DNA of 64,000 nt from Lineus longissimus. Its lineage: Eukaryota; Nemertea; Pilidiophora; Heteronemertea; Lineidae. Under the pieces are notes generated by a model. It was not told the origin of the DNA. It saw only the letters and a list, made by a program, of their open reading frames with translations, and did not search any database. The stretch is from the NCBI RefSeq assembly GCF_910592395.1, contig NC_088323.1, forward strand, positions 14,309,501 to 14,373,500, written 5' to 3'. Positions 10,974-22,974 of the stretch are shown one piece after another (position 1 is the first letter of the stretch; each line of letters starts with the position of its first letter). The position numbers and the translations under genes were made by a program.

Positions 10974-13900
10974 CTACGGACGGCCGAAGTCTACCCTCAG
11001 CAGCTGGCACGCCATGCGGTGAGACTCAGACCCGGGGACGCAGTAGTCGTCGCGCTGGAGCAGATCAGCGAGAGTGTCCTCTACACCGTCTACTCCAGCT
11101 CGGCGACCACCCAAAGTCACCCGGGGAGTCCCACGCAGAGCAACACCAGCAGCCGAGAGGTTGAACTGGCGAATATCGTCAAGCAGCGTGCCCTTGATCA
11201 CAACCCCAGTGGCCAAAAAGTTTCCCAACTGTTGAATATTAAGTTGGCGCACTGGGGAATCATACTTAAAAATCCTTGCAGATAAGGAGACCTTGTTTCG
11301 TTTAACTACATCTGATATACGGGGTATATCCAATGCACGTAATAATTTGGAATGGCGGGATCGTTTCCCTATACCATTAAGACATTTGATAAAATTCCCC
11401 TGGGTGGTGTTCAGCCTTCGAAGGTCTGTTGAAGAGATGTATTGGCATTCAAGACCAAAAGTGAGAGAGGTAACAGCCACGGATTTCCATAACATCATTT
11501 TTGCCTTAGTCGAGAGGGGGCTGGGGTATCTCATACCACTAGACGAAAGGCCAAAAACGGCTCTCCGACAACAAGACATTCTATCGTTGACATGCGATGT
11601 ACTCTTTAGGTCGTTACATAGCTTGCTCCCCAGAACGATGGGGTTGTCTGAATTTTGGATGGTATCTCCACCAAGGTTCCAAGTTGGAACTTTACACAGT
11701 ATATATTTTTACCAATACACATATAGTGGGTCTTCTTCAGACCAAAAGAAAATCTCCAAGTATTGGGGTATTTTTTACATACATAAATAAGCCTCTGAAG
11801 GTCTGGCGCAGTAGCGCAAAACAGGTCGACATCATCGGCATAGGCCATGGAGTTGAATAGGGAACTGCCAAAACGAAGGTCATCCTTCATTTCTGATAGA
11901 GAGAATAAAAGATCGTCGATAAATATATTAAAAAGCACCGGAGAGAGGACACTGCCCTGTCTAATACCCCTCTCAACGCTAAAAACCGAGCTAAAACAGT
12001 TATGAAATTTAACAACAGCTTTGAGTTTCTGGTACCAAGTAAACAAAAGGAGCAATGTAGACTTGGGGATTCAACCCTAGAGTTTCAAAAATAAACCAGA
12101 GTGCCAAATAGAATCAAAGCACTTCTGGGCATCTAAGCTACAAAAATACACAGCAGACCCACCACTAGTAAAAGTGTTACACAAGTCGTTAATAAAATTA
12201 GTCGCCATAGAGGTACCGCGTCCCTCCCGGAACCCAAACTGGTTCCTATGACTAGTATCAGGCGGTAAAAGGAACCTTTCCAACATCTTAGACAAGATAG
12301 GGCTCAAAGTTATTGGCCTGTAGCTACCCTCGTCATAAGGATCGGCAGAGGTCTTCTTTAGAACGGGGACAATAATTGTCTGTATTGTCTTATTGCACCT
12401 TATTTTTTGTTATCTGTACAACGGAAAGTAGTACGAATAAACATATATATATATATATAATAATACCAGTTAAAAAAGTGTCCGGAAGGACATACCAGCT
12501 AACCATGACAGAGAATAAATGAGTTAAGCAGTCCCACATTACATAAGACTCAGCATACAACAAATGCTCCGTCGTGACGCCATCGCACCTCGGAGCGGAG
12601 TTACGCTTCAGTTTCTTTAGAATGCCACCAATCTTCTCTGGGTTGATTCTAATCAACTCATGATCATCGACAGAAGTCTCATAAATCTCATCCACAGTTC
12701 GGGAGATACGCCTTTGTTCATCGTTCAAAACACCATTTTCACTCATAATATCACCATTATTTTTCAGACACCAGCTTAAAATAGGCCTCATTCGCCTTGT
12801 CATTTTTCCAGATGGCCGGGGGTACAGCAAAGGCAGGTTTATAGGCGTTGGCATCACAGGGAGTAGGACTGGGCGGTTCACACGCATCAATACTCCAAAC
12901 GGCTCTCACAGTGAGATGATCGCTGACATTACCACTTTCCTCGGGTACAATTTTACAGCAAGAGACAGAGTCCCTGTACCTGGAGGGGACCAAAATATGG
13001 TCAATCCAGGACTTAACATTTCTAGCGTGATAGAAATATGTGTAAGCACCGGGCTTTTCATACAGAATATCCGCAGATAGAAGGTCGTTAGCCAACAAGA
13101 AATCAAACATTATACTCGAATGAGAGGTAAAGCCTTTGCCTTTATACCATTTGTTCCTCAATTTAGCGGATGCAGGCAACCGGAAATTTAAGTCTCCAAG
13201 AAAAATACCGGGACTTTACTACCGAACATGTCAAACAGGAGCTGCAAGATTTCCAGTGTTTCCATAAACAGCGAAGTCTGGCCTGAATCCCCATTATAAT
13301 GGGGCATATAAACCGAGACAATAACTTGACAGACATTACCCTGGCTGTCACATACACCGACTGCGACAACCCGGTCACTTTCAACGGAAATTTCACGATA
13401 TGTGTAACCAGGAATCGATTTACAAATCATGCAAACGCCACCGTAGGGGCGACCTTTCCTTTCCTTTCACAGTCATTAACGACGTCTGACATTTCTGACT
13501 TGGCAAAGACCGAGATGCCAGTAACAGCGCTAGCATCGCAGGATCCAAGGACATCACCAATATTCTTTAGTTCATGCGGTCGGAGCCAAGTCTCTTGTAG
13601 ACACAGAACATCACAGCTCTTTAGACGAGCGACTACATAGTCCGCACACCGTTTCAGGCCTTTACAGTTAAAGGACTCGCAGGCCAGCGAACGACCGGAT
13701 TTAGATGTACCTATATCCGTAGCCGTATCCCGGTTCGTCCCATTGCCACCCGTCTGAGTCCCTCCAGTCCTCGCGGTCCCAGGAGTCGAATCTGGGACTG
13801 TCACTGCGCGGGCGCCATCTCTGATCGTGGCGCCTGTTCTCAGTATACTGCGGCCTCTGGTGTGGTTGCCTGGCTGCCCTGAGCCAGAACTGGCCAGGGC

Positions 13901-14080
13901 TCGGCTTGTTCGCCGGACGCAGTTTCTTTTCCACACGAAAGGGCCGAATAGTAACACCGGCCGGCCAGAGATTTTTCGCCAGCAGGCGGTCGAAGACCGA
14001 GGCTGGTGAGTCGAGACGGAACGATTTGTACTCCAGTTTTGATGCCAGTAGCGAAACACTAATATCCTTCGTCCAAGCAC
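10974..14080 (-). pseudogene. LINE ORF2: endonuclease and reverse transcriptase (broken)
   Basis: The endonuclease runs over 14080-12757 with SFNCKGL, DVLCLQETWL and a terminal SDHL. The RT covers 12890-11606 with NSAPRCDGVTTEHL, QGSVLSPVLFNIFIDD and the catalytic YADDVDLF near 11860. The C-terminal region extends to 10974. The frame is broken at about 13430, 13180, 12900 and 12390. A short AT-microsatellite insertion (12376-12464, with AATAAA and (TA)n) interrupts the RT and looks like the 5'-truncated tail of another retroelement. Confidence 0.8.
12376..12464 (+). repeat. Small insertion with AATAAA and (TA)n in the LINE RT
   Basis: The LINE RT reading jumps across this interval. It holds tattgtcttattgcacc, an AATAAA signal and a TA microsatellite, as expected for a strongly 5'-truncated retroelement tail in plus orientation. 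Flanking ataat words may be the duplication. Confidence 0.45.
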
Positions 14081-15263
14081 CCTGCGCAGCCAAGAACCGA
14101 CGAATGTCAGCTGCGGAGTGACTAGGGTCTATCTGGCCGAGATAGGCAGAGCGAGTTTTCTGCACATCGGCGGGCCGGAGATTACCCGTAGTCTTGGGCT
14201 TCTTCTTTGCGTTCAGATTATGGGCAGCACTAACAGCTCCATCTTGCTCGTTTCGGTTTCTGGCAGCAACGTTCGAATTTAAACCAACATCCTGCTGCCT
14301 ACGACGTCGCTTACGGCGAAGTTTACGTTTCTGAGCGGCAGGTAAAGCGAAACCATCAGCGTCAACGTCACTATTTCTCGCATTTTCCTAACGACAGGAG
14401 GAGCAGCAGCACCAACGACATTATTCGACACATTCGACACATCATCCAGTTCAGAATCAGACGAACTATCCTCTTCCGCAGCCTGGCCAAGCACAGAACT
14501 GTCATCCTCACTCACCCCCACCTCCTCTGAGATCTCATCGATGATATCACCCAGCGACAGATCCTGGGAGAGGGTACCATCTAAGGAGCTCTGGGCGAGC
14601 GACACTTTCAGTTGCTCGTTTTCAGTTTTCAGAGCGCGTATATCGCTTTCTAAGACACTCACTTTCTCTTTCAACTCAAGAACCGACGCGATCAGGTCCC
14701 TGAATTCACCATCAATCGGTTTAGATTGCGAAGATTATGTGAGACGTATCGGACTTGAAGTGTTTGTCAAGATCTTTACGCCGACTTACTCACAGCACTA
14801 AACCCCATGAGGAAGACGTCATCACACAGGGTCTGTTTTACCTTACGAGTAATCAACCGAACTGGCCGAGACCCCTGGGGAAGAAGTGGGAAGCACAGTG
14901 GGCTCAGGCTCTTACGAATTTCTGCCAGAGATCCCTGATCCAGTTTCGAGAGAAATGTTTTGATGTCAGACTGTCTGTAGGAGAATATATTCTCAATGGC
15001 CTTCATGAATTTATCTGGAAAGTCTGTACAATCCTTCTTTTCCAGCAGGCTTTCGAGATCCGAGAAGTGCTCAGAGTTTTTATCGCCTGTTGGACTTCCA
15101 CCGAAGTGGGGAAATCGAACCCGGAACAGTGACCACAAAGCCACAGGTCACAATGCCTCCATTTAATGTCTCCAACGTTGTGTTGCGCAATCGGGCACGG
15201 GTCCGAGGGCAGACCTCCACACTTAGTTGTCATATTTGCGTATGAATAGGAGCAACGAGTCAC
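13701..15263 (-). pseudogene. LINE ORF1 (broken)
   Basis: Successive minus-strand frames (15263-15003, 15144-14776, 14674-14279, 14165-13701) make up ORF1. The first has closely spaced Cys/His residues resembling a PHD or other zinc finger. The third begins with a coiled coil and an acidic Ser/Asp-rich stretch. The last resembles the basic nucleic-acid-binding tail of LINE ORF1 proteins. The frames are joined by frameshifts. A segment at 14915-15050 is the match of the 136-bp patch found at 17237-17372. Confidence 0.6.
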
Positions 15264-15546
15264 CGCACTTAATCTATGTCCACTAAGGAAGTTCAGCTAA
15301 ATGCACAGGTCAGGTGCACAGTCAAAATGTACATGCACTCTGGAGGTAGAAAGGGAGGGCCAAGAAGACACAGCGTAAAAGCATAAAACGACGACTTAGC
15401 TGGGGTCTAACGTCACACGAATATCGTTAAGACTAAAAGAATCCTCCGGGGCAGAATATCGTCTAGTTTCTCCGAATATATCACGAGAAATTATTGAAGA
15501 TTGTTCGAGCTCCGTAGAACGTCTGACCTAGGCCGACCTCTTAGAT

Positions 15547-15938
15547 AGGTTAAACCAAAGTGAGTCTCTTCGGAGCCAATATCATATGCTGCCTTTGGAG
15601 GTAGCAGAAATACTGGTAACATGAGTAACTTGTATAATGTGTCATTACAGGATTACTTTGGAAAGACGGGTGTGTCCTTGTGTGCTGCTGAAGTTCCAGT
15701 CATCTGCTGTTCCCTTCTTAGACCCTTTCTACCACAGGATATTCTGAGAAGTTTTGGCCCTGATGTAGTCTTGGCTGACACGGTGTGTGAGGATAGGAAG
15801 GTTTCGATTGATATTTTGATTGGGCTTGATTTCTACTGGAAGTTTATCAAAGCTCAAAGTGTCCGTCAGGTGGGTAGTTTAGTAGCACAGGAGTCTTGTT
15901 TTGGTTGGATTTTGTCTGGTTCTTGGACTGAGCCGTCA
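15547..15938 (+). pseudogene. BEL/Pao element B protease, 3' part
   Basis: After the LINE the protease domain continues, with a TGA soon after the junction, and includes the conserved IDILIGLDFYWKF motif of BEL/Pao A16 proteases near 15820. A TGA at about 15939 ends the reading before the RT region. Confidence 0.75.
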
Positions 15939-15962
15939 TGACAGTCACCTAGTTTAGTAACA

Positions 15963-16989
15963 GTGTCCCCTCAGCTCTTGAGTTTAGAGAACGGGCCAGA
16001 GTCTGTGCTTCGAAACTTTTGGGATTCGGAGTCGATTGGTATCGCACCCTTCCCCCCTGATTCTGATGTTTCTAACCCAAAATTTGACCCAGTCTTTCAG
16101 CAATTTTCAGAAAAGGTCGAGAGGTCCGAAGGTCGATATGAGGTGGCGTTCCCATGGAAATCAGAGGTTGCGAAGAAGAAGCTGTTAGATAATGAGAGTC
16201 CAGCAAGGGAGCGTTTGAGTAGCCTGGTACGTCGTCTTGATAAGGATCCGGTCTTGCATGAGAGGTATGATAATGTCTTCAGGGAGTATGAGGCTAATGG
16301 ATTCATAGAGGAGATCCCTGACAATGAGTTGGCGGTTCCTTATCCCACATTCTATCTGCCTCACAGACATGTTGTTCAAGAAAGTAGTCTCACCACAAAA
16401 GTGAGACCAATTTTTTGATGCCTCGGCGGCTGGTCATAATGGCATATCTCTCAATGATTGCATTGAAACTGGCCCCTGTTTGATTCCCAGTCTTGTTGAA
16501 ATCCTGATCCGATTCCGTAGGTGGCCAGTTGCATTGACTGCAGATGTCACTATAAAGGCTATCTTGAACATTGGTGTACAGAGAGAATGTCAGGACGTCC
16601 ATCGTTTCCTTTGGGAAATGGAGGGAAAAACCAGAGTCATGAGATTTTTGAGAGTTCCCTTTGGGAATAGGTCCAGTCCCTTCCTACTAAATGCTACAAT
16701 CAAACATCATCTCGAGTCATACCCTCCCTCAGTAGTAGTGGATTAGTTGAAAGACAATCTATTCGTGGATGATTGGTTGTCAGGCGCAGACTCAGGGTTA
16801 GAAGGTTGTGACATGTTTGATGAGGCACGAGACATCATGAATGATGCCAAAATGCCTTTGGCTAAGTGTTCGTCCAACAACAAGGATTTGGTTGATAAGT
16901 TCAACGTTGAGTTCGGTTCAAAGCATTTGGTTGAAGAGTCTGTCAAGGTACTGGGTCTGAAATGGCTGTCCCGTGAATACTGTTTCTAA
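15963..16989 (+). pseudogene. BEL/Pao element B reverse transcriptase
   Basis: Frames 15963-16418, 16430-16743 and 16747-16989 read through the RT: linker with FWDSESIGI, palm with KVRPIFD-type start, VPFGNRSSPFLLNATI, and the catalytic box LFVDDW near 16760. Stops at about 16417 and 16743 inactivate it. Confidence 0.8.
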
Positions 16990-16998
16990 TACGATGGA

Positions 16999-17664
16999 GT
17001 GGCAATCCCGTCTCAAGACATAGGTTGTACCAAACGCGTTGTACTGAGTCTGATTGCCAGGCTGTTCGATTCCTTAGGCTTTGCTAGTCCCTTTCTCATG
17101 GCAGCTAATATCTTGTTTCAAGAGATTTGCCGTTTAGGTTTAGGTTGGGATAATGAGTTGCCTGAAGAGATGAAAAGTCGATTCATAGCTTGGTGTGCTA
17201 GCATTGAAGTTATCAACGCATGGAAAATACCAAGATGCCTGCTGGAAAAGAAGGATTGTACAGACTTTCCAGATAAATTCATGAAGGCCATTGAGAATAT
17301 ATTCTCCTACAGACAGTCTGACATCAAAACATTTTTCTCGAAACTGGATCAGGGATCTCTGGCAGAAATTCGGCGGTATTTTGGACCACATAGTCCAGCA
17401 TGGAGGTACATTGCCCCACGGTCCCCATGGTGGGGAGGCTGGTGGGAAAGACTTGTTGGGTCAGTCAAGCGTTCTCTTAGGAAAACCATAGGTCGTCGAC
17501 GGCTCACCAGGTGCGAGTTGGAGACAACACTTCATGAGGTTGAGTCTTCTGTCAATTCTCGACCACTCACTTTTGTCGGTGATAGCTTGGATTCTCCCTA
17601 CCCCCTGGCTCCTGCTCATTTCCTAATTGGAATACCTACATGCTTTCAACCCGAGGTTTCTTAG
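16999..17664 (+). pseudogene. Chimeric BEL/Pao remnant with LINE patch
   Basis: One open frame of 221 residues made of three pieces: the end of the BEL/Pao RT region, 136 bp of LINE ORF1 (17237-17372), and the last part of the integrase with WWGGWWERLVGSVKR followed by the SRPLTF/APAHFLIG motifs. RNase H and the first two catalytic aspartates of the integrase are absent. The frame being open across both joints may be chance. It is not expected to be functional. Confidence 0.7.
17237..17372 (+). repeat. 136-bp LINE-derived patch at a deletion joint
   Basis: The sequence matches the reverse complement of 14915-15050 with one difference seen (tttttctcg against tttctctcg). It replaces roughly the RNase H and integrase core of the BEL/Pao element and has no poly-A or target duplication, which suggests templated repair rather than retrotransposition. 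Confidence 0.8.
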
Positions 17665-17811
17665 GAGTGTCCACAGGTTGTTCTGGCTAAAGATCTGCGT
17701 GAGAGGGAAATATTGAGAAGAGAAATGCTTGACAGTTTCTGAAAAACTTGGAGTGATGATTATCTTCGAAACCTCTCTCCTAGTGCCAAGGGATTTGAGC
17801 CTCGTTGTGAT

Positions 17812-18213
17812 TTGAAAATTGGTTCAATTGTCTTAGTCCGAGAGGATAATGTCCCTTGGATGTCATGGCCTTTGGGTGTGATCACTGAGTTGTTCCCTGG
17901 CAGGGATGGAGTCGTTAGGAGTATCAGTGTAAAGACAGCCACGGGGGTCCTCACTCGTTCAATTCAAAGATTGCATGACACAGAGGTTGTCCAGGAGAAA
18001 CAAGCTAAAGTTGTGTCAAACAGGTCAAAGCTAACAAAACAGAAAGTCACTAGCGAGTCTAAGGTTGTTGAAAAGACAACAAAATCACATGTAACTCCTG
18101 ATTGTAAGGTTGCTGAAAATCATTTAGAACAAAAGGTCACTGATGTTAGTGGTGAGCCTAAAACTACTAGGATAGCTCGGATAATCAAACCTGTCGAGAA
18201 GCTTGATCTTTGA
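17812..18213 (+). pseudogene. BEL/Pao element B C-terminal domain (DUF5641-like)
   Basis: Reads GSIVLVREDNVPWMSWPLG and GVITELFPGRDGVVRS, the SH3-like tail that follows BEL/Pao integrases. A stop near 17741 separates it from the integrase piece. It ends at 18213 with a Lys-rich tail. Confidence 0.75.
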
Positions 18214-19977
18214 ATCAACTCAGGACACTCAAAAGACAATGATGTTCATTGTCAAATGGCTCAAGTAACCTAAAGACACTGATGTCCATGTTATTAGTTC
18301 AGAGTTGGGTTACACGATTTACAGTTCGGTATTTCATCCAATTTGGTTTGTATTGTATGTTTGTATACATACAAACATACAATACATGTATTGTTTTGAA
18401 ATCATTGGAATTTCTAGCAAGTGGTTTACTTAAAGTAGATGTTATAGTACAATTTTGTACTGTGTGTGTTACCAAAAGTGGTCTGTTTAATGTTATAGTT
18501 GATGCAAGTCTGGTTGGATTGGATATAGTTACAATATAGTTAACACGTTTATTGTTGGAAATGTTTACAGAGTTTATGGTCAGTTTTAGCGGTGTTTCAA
18601 ATGTTAGTATGTGTTGGTTTTTTGTTGGTTTTAGCATGATGTTTAACTTTCCAATACCGAATTCGCACAGTGGCGACATTTCAGACATTTTACGAGAACT
18701 GCTATGTACCGCATTATGCATATCGGCCGTGCGGATATATGTTTTCAATTGTTCCTTCGCCAGAAAGAAGGGAGCACGAGTTTTGTGTGCTTGTAAGTAA
18801 AAAGACACACACACTTGTATGTATTGCGTATTTTAGCTTGGTAAGGCCAACAATCGACTCCATATCGTTGGCCGTAGTGCATTCCTAGTACGGTGTAACG
18901 AGAAATTCATCGCGCTTTTCCATAAATAAATATAACGTCTGATGCGTTTGAAACTGTAAGTTATTTTGGTTTCGAACACCAGACCGGGCAAGGGATACCA
19001 TTGATGAACAACTGTACAGGACTGGTGCTGCCTTTTTAAATAAGCCTCAGCTCCTGGCCGGGTTCCCAGCAACGGGTATGATGGATTACATATCGTAAAC
19101 GATTATGCCATAAAATGCTGATAGTATATTAGTGCAGTCTTCAGAAGTTGGCTAGTAATAACTAGAAAGACACAAGAGTGCGATTGTACTGTATAGTGCA
19201 GGCCACTGTGGAAATTGCCACCGTTTCATTTAACATCGCTGCTTACGGAAACATTGAACAAATTACTGCTGTAAAGAGGACTAGGAGCCTTTGCGATTTC
19301 ACACTAGGGAAAATGTTAAAGTTTTAGGGTCAAGAAGGCACCTGGGAGATGCGGTAGTAATCAAGACATACATATGCATCCAAAGTCATTTACATTCTTT
19401 CTTCTATACTAACTCAGGCTATAACCACTTTATTTGGTGTCGGTTTGACAGTTGGTCCGCTGCTGACAGACAGATGGCTTTCCAATCGTCACTATGGTCA
19501 ACACTTGTTGAGGTTGATCTTCATGAATTAATTTTCTTTCTCCGGGTCTGGTGTACAGCAGTCTGAATTGCTTCCAGCAGGAAAATACAAAAATGTAATT
19601 GTCCGTCCCTATTGTATGGTGAATTATCATGTACATAGCTATTCAGATACCATGGCCGTCACCCCTAAGAGACTAACAGGGCATAGTAGCTTCCCTCGTC
19701 CCCAGGCCACTCTAGCCTAAAACAGTTCAGAGTCGTTGGGCCAATACCTAAGTATGACTGCGTTGATAGCAACATATTTTTGCTTTTATTGAACATTAAC
19801 GGTTTTTCATAAAGTTGATCACATTGATTTTACTGGACATCGTCACAAAATGGCGGTTTTTTTACCTCTCCGTACCAATTGTTGTACCATCTTTGGTGGA
19901 AATTTACCTATATATGCAATACGACCTGCAGTTTTAGAAATTTCTCTGTAAACGTAACCGTTTATGAATACAATAGG
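18214..19977. other. Non-coding stretch
   Basis: Presumed 3' flank or LTR area of the old BEL/Pao element, then host spacer. No 3' LTR could be matched to the region before 9195. The only distinct structure is the palindrome at 18349-18386. Confidence 0.35.
18349..18386. repeat. Perfect inverted repeat, 17-bp arms, 4-nt loop
   Basis: tgtattgtatgtttgta, loop taca, then the exact inverse. It could form a cruciform. AT/GT-rich composition makes a chance or microsatellite origin possible. Confidence 0.9.
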
Positions 19978-20454
19978 GAGTTTCCGCATCGCTTACGATT
20001 ACGATTACGATTACGATTTCAAAGTCGTAATCGTAATACTCTCAAAACCGGCATGAACCAGAAATTTTGTTTCCGCATTCACATTAACGACTTGGTGTAC
20101 TGTATAGTATAGGCCCTATACTCTGCTCTCATGCTCTGGGTGCACTTTTCTCGGCGCTAAAACATGATCAAAATCGCCGTTGATCACATTAAATGCGGTT
20201 CCTATGTTTGACAGATATGTTCTAAAGTATTATTCAATGAATAGTTCACCTTGAATTTGATATGTAGCGTGGAAAATAGGCTTTTCGCTAATCCATGTAA
20301 TCGTTTTTCGACTTACGAAGATCAGCCGGAATCCTCGTAAGAACGAGACGAAACTACCATCGACGATTTCGCTGGGGATGTCGTAGCACCAAAAATCGAT
20401 GACGTCAAACACAAATCGTAATCGTAATCGTAATCGTAAGCGATGCGGAAACTC
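19978..20454. mobile_element. MITE with TTACGA-repeat terminal inverted repeats
   Basis: Both ends carry a 42-bp inverted repeat that begins GAGTTTCCGCATCGC and continues as four TTACGA hexamers. The internal 390 bp is non-coding. The flanks suggest a TA-type target (aatag / gctaat) but the exact duplication is unclear. Confidence 0.85.
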
Positions 20455-20503
20455 GCTAATAAGTTCGATATTGCATCGCAAGAAGATCGACCTCATCGGG
20501 TAG

Positions 20504-20846
20504 ACTCTAGTATCACCGATCTAACACTGTTTCGGAATATGCACGCCAAACCCACGAGAGATACAATGCCTTTTGTCGTTCGATGCCATTCGACATGTTC
20601 AATCGAGATAGGCAATAGGAGGGTTACATCAAATTGTCTGACATTTCTGTTGGTCATCATGCCATCATGTCCTGCCCTTGGTGTTTTTGTGTCGATTTCA
20701 CAGCAAGGGTTCAGAATGACGGGCACAGAATGACAGGCGCTAAGCCAATCAGGTATGAAGGGGCTTTGGCCTGTTCAGTGCACGTTGTGCTGGGGACGGT
20801 CATGCCCCGAGATAATGAACCGGTGTTAGATCGGTGAGTCTAGAGT
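20504..20846. mobile_element. MITE, about 340 bp, with about 24-bp inverted ends
   Basis: ACTCTAG and TCACCGATCTAACAC at the left recur inverted at the right, with two mismatches. The interior is non-coding. Confidence 0.75.
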
Positions 20847-20881
20847 ATTTTGCTGCAAGGCTATATGGAGAAACTTAACTA

Positions 20882-20968
20882 CAGGGTGGCCCAGAATTAT
20901 TTTCCCTTGCACAATAGAAATCTATTGTGTATCTATCGTGTGAGGGAAAATAATTCTGGGCCATCCTG
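20882..20968. mobile_element. Tc1/mariner-like MITE, 87 bp, TA duplication
   Basis: CAGGGTGGCCCAGAATTATT at the left is matched by its inverse at the right with one mismatch. TA flanks both ends (20880-20881 and 20969-20970). It is almost entirely TIR. Confidence 0.85.
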
Positions 20969-20970
20969 TA

Positions 20971-22098
20971 GAGGCAGCAAACATGCGGATGGCTACTTTT
21001 CACGTTTTGGCTTCATTTATATGATTCATGTTCTTGGCTGCTTTTCATTTTCAATAGATGTAATTTCTTGAAACAATGATTGCTCTACCCCTGTACGATT
21101 TTCCTTCTGAGACTAAGAGGCATCGAGCAACGACATGCAGTTTTTTTCCCTATGAACCATTATGTATAAATGATATTGGGACAGTCCAAAACTATCCCTT
21201 AGACTAGACTATCATTCGCGACCAATATCAAATAAGGATAGAAAATGTTAATCTCTAAAGTTCATGACTGTTTTTGGACACTCGACGTTTGTGTCAATCC
21301 TTGTGAATAAGACGCACTACCAATGATTTTCGATGCCGTTGTCTAATTTCGTTCATACATGTACACTTCTTTGATGAATCGACCGAGACTGCAGTTCGTG
21401 AAAAATTAAAGTGTTGTTGCGGAAATTATCGGCATCGGTTTTCGGGTTGAAATTGTAGGGTTCGTAGCAGGGTCATTTCCATATTCAAAGTAAACCACGT
21501 TTGTGTCTCCTTCACAAGCATCTCCGCGATATAAGATTGTTTTAAAAAAATAAGGCGTCTCCTAAGTAAGTTGAACAATTTAGAAAATGTTATTTCGATA
21601 TCTTTATTTTAGCTATTCCCTCTTTTTGAAAAATAAAATGTATTTGCAACACTAAAGCTTTTTTCTTCAGTTATTAACTTGTGGATGACTGGCGTAATCG
21701 GCCGACTGACGAATAAAGCTTTTGCAAATAGTATATCATCAGTGCGTGCCAATGCAGAGTAAATGCAACGATTATAAAACGGGGTATTTGAATAACGGAT
21801 GTTTTTTTTAGATGATCACAATTTGGTCAATAGAGAAATATATATGTCACAAAATATCCTCCATCTAGACATTCATTCACACACTGACATGTTTGTTTAA
21901 GTGAAACTAACTGCCCTCGACAGTACAATCTATGGAATATCGCATCGTTATACGGTAATGTTGTAAATCGCGGAAAAAACTTTTTACTGCATTCAAATGG
22001 ATGACTCATTCCAAATGGAGCACAAAGATCGTAAGAACGTCCAGCTGTATTTTGTATGTCACAAGCTAGTCTCTCATGCGAACAGACTCACGAATCAG
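20971..22098. other. Non-coding stretch, nothing recognised
   Basis: AT-rich spacer without coding or repeat structure that I could support. Confidence 0.35.
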
Positions 22099-22206
22099 TG
22101 AGTTTTGGCAAATCCCCTGATGAAGCGCCCACGTGAACGCCTATCCTGTTGTTCGAACAATGAGATAGGCGTTCATGTTGGCATTTCGGGGGATTCGAGA
22201 AAACTC
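22099..22206. mobile_element. Foldback MITE, copy 2
   Basis: AGTTTTGGCAAATCCCC pairs with GGGGGATTCGAGAAAACT, and the inner pair gaacgcctatc / gataggcgttc is shared with the copy at 8838-8959. Same family, diverged. Confidence 0.75.
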
Positions 22207-22974
22207 CCCGTTCCCGAGTCTGCCCCGAAACTACATCCTGGCATAAACAGTGGTTTTCAATATACTCTGCTTTTCGATAGTTGAAACCCCTAGTGAAATC
22301 CATACCCTTCATACGGATTGTGGCGCTTGAAAAAGCGTCCAACCTGACCGAGTGTTACAATCAAACGTTGCTGCATCGTTATCTAAACACGCGTTTTCAA
22401 TGGTTGCCGACGTAAGAGAAAGCATCTACGTATTGTGTCCCATTGGTTCCCATTCTGGGATCAGCGAATGCCATGATACATAAGCAATGTTATGCTTCCC
22501 ATCAATTCACAATAAACACTCTAAAGCAGTAGTGTACACACTGATGAAGCGTACATTGGTATGGAATATTAAACCAAATCGTAAGGAATGTGTTAACTTT
22601 TAGAACTTGTTTCAAAGTCGATTTGATGGAATTATGGAATTACTTGTGTACAATACAGGTACGTGTTCGATAAGTTCAACACTCTGATTTGATGTATTAC
22701 AATGTGGTATGTTCAACTAGGTCGTTGGTAAAACCTGGACGCAGATTTCGGACGCTGGGTGCTGGCCGGTAAGTATTGCATTATTGCATTATTGAATTAC
22801 ATCACCTGCAATCTCGCCTCACATATGACCTGCAGTGGGCTTTATCGAATTTACGGAACGGACTTGACTGGAACGGTTTTACACTTTTAGTACCATAAAA
22901 GACAACAGAATACAGGCCGGACTCGATTACCGATGGACCACGGGAATGTTCAATCTGGTGTTGGTGACGCTGAC
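22207..22974. other. Host flank of the BEL/Pao insertion
   Basis: Non-coding spacer. Near 22850-22880 it carries a segment (cggaacggacttgactgg) that recurs inverted at 50725-50762 on the other side of the BEL/Pao element. The last 5 bp, ctgac (22970-22974), are the target duplication. Confidence 0.5.

Larger units (their letters stand above)
10851..15546 (-). mobile_element. APE-type LINE (CR1/Jockey-like), near full length
   Basis: The minus-strand element lies between target duplications aggttaa (10844-10850 and 15547-15553). Its 3' end is a (TTATC)n tail at 10851-10870, preceded by an AATAAA-type sequence. Reading from the 5' end it shows a leader, ORF1 with a Cys/His (PHD-like) segment and a coiled coil, then ORF2 with an apurinic-type endonuclease and a reverse transcriptase. 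The microsatellite tail and endonuclease type fit CR1/L2/Jockey relatives. Frameshifts break both ORFs. Confidence 0.85.
9195..18213 (+). mobile_element. Decayed BEL/Pao LTR retrotransposon (element B)
   Basis: Gag (DUF1759-like), zinc knuckle, A16-type protease, reverse transcriptase, integrase end and the DUF5641-like tail occur in this order on the plus strand. A LINE splits the protease region (10851-15546). RNase H and most of the integrase are missing and replaced by 136 bp of LINE sequence. Several stops and frameshifts show it is dead and older than the BEL/Pao element at 22975-50511. Confidence 0.85.

Noticed and set aside
18349-18386. Palindrome as a transcription terminator
   Set aside because: Eukaryotic non-coding context without a nearby gene. 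More likely an AT/GT repeat artefact or MITE remnant.
18299-18814. 171-codon minus-strand open frame
   Set aside because: Composition is AT-driven, it overlaps a palindrome and has no recognisable domain. Treated as chance.
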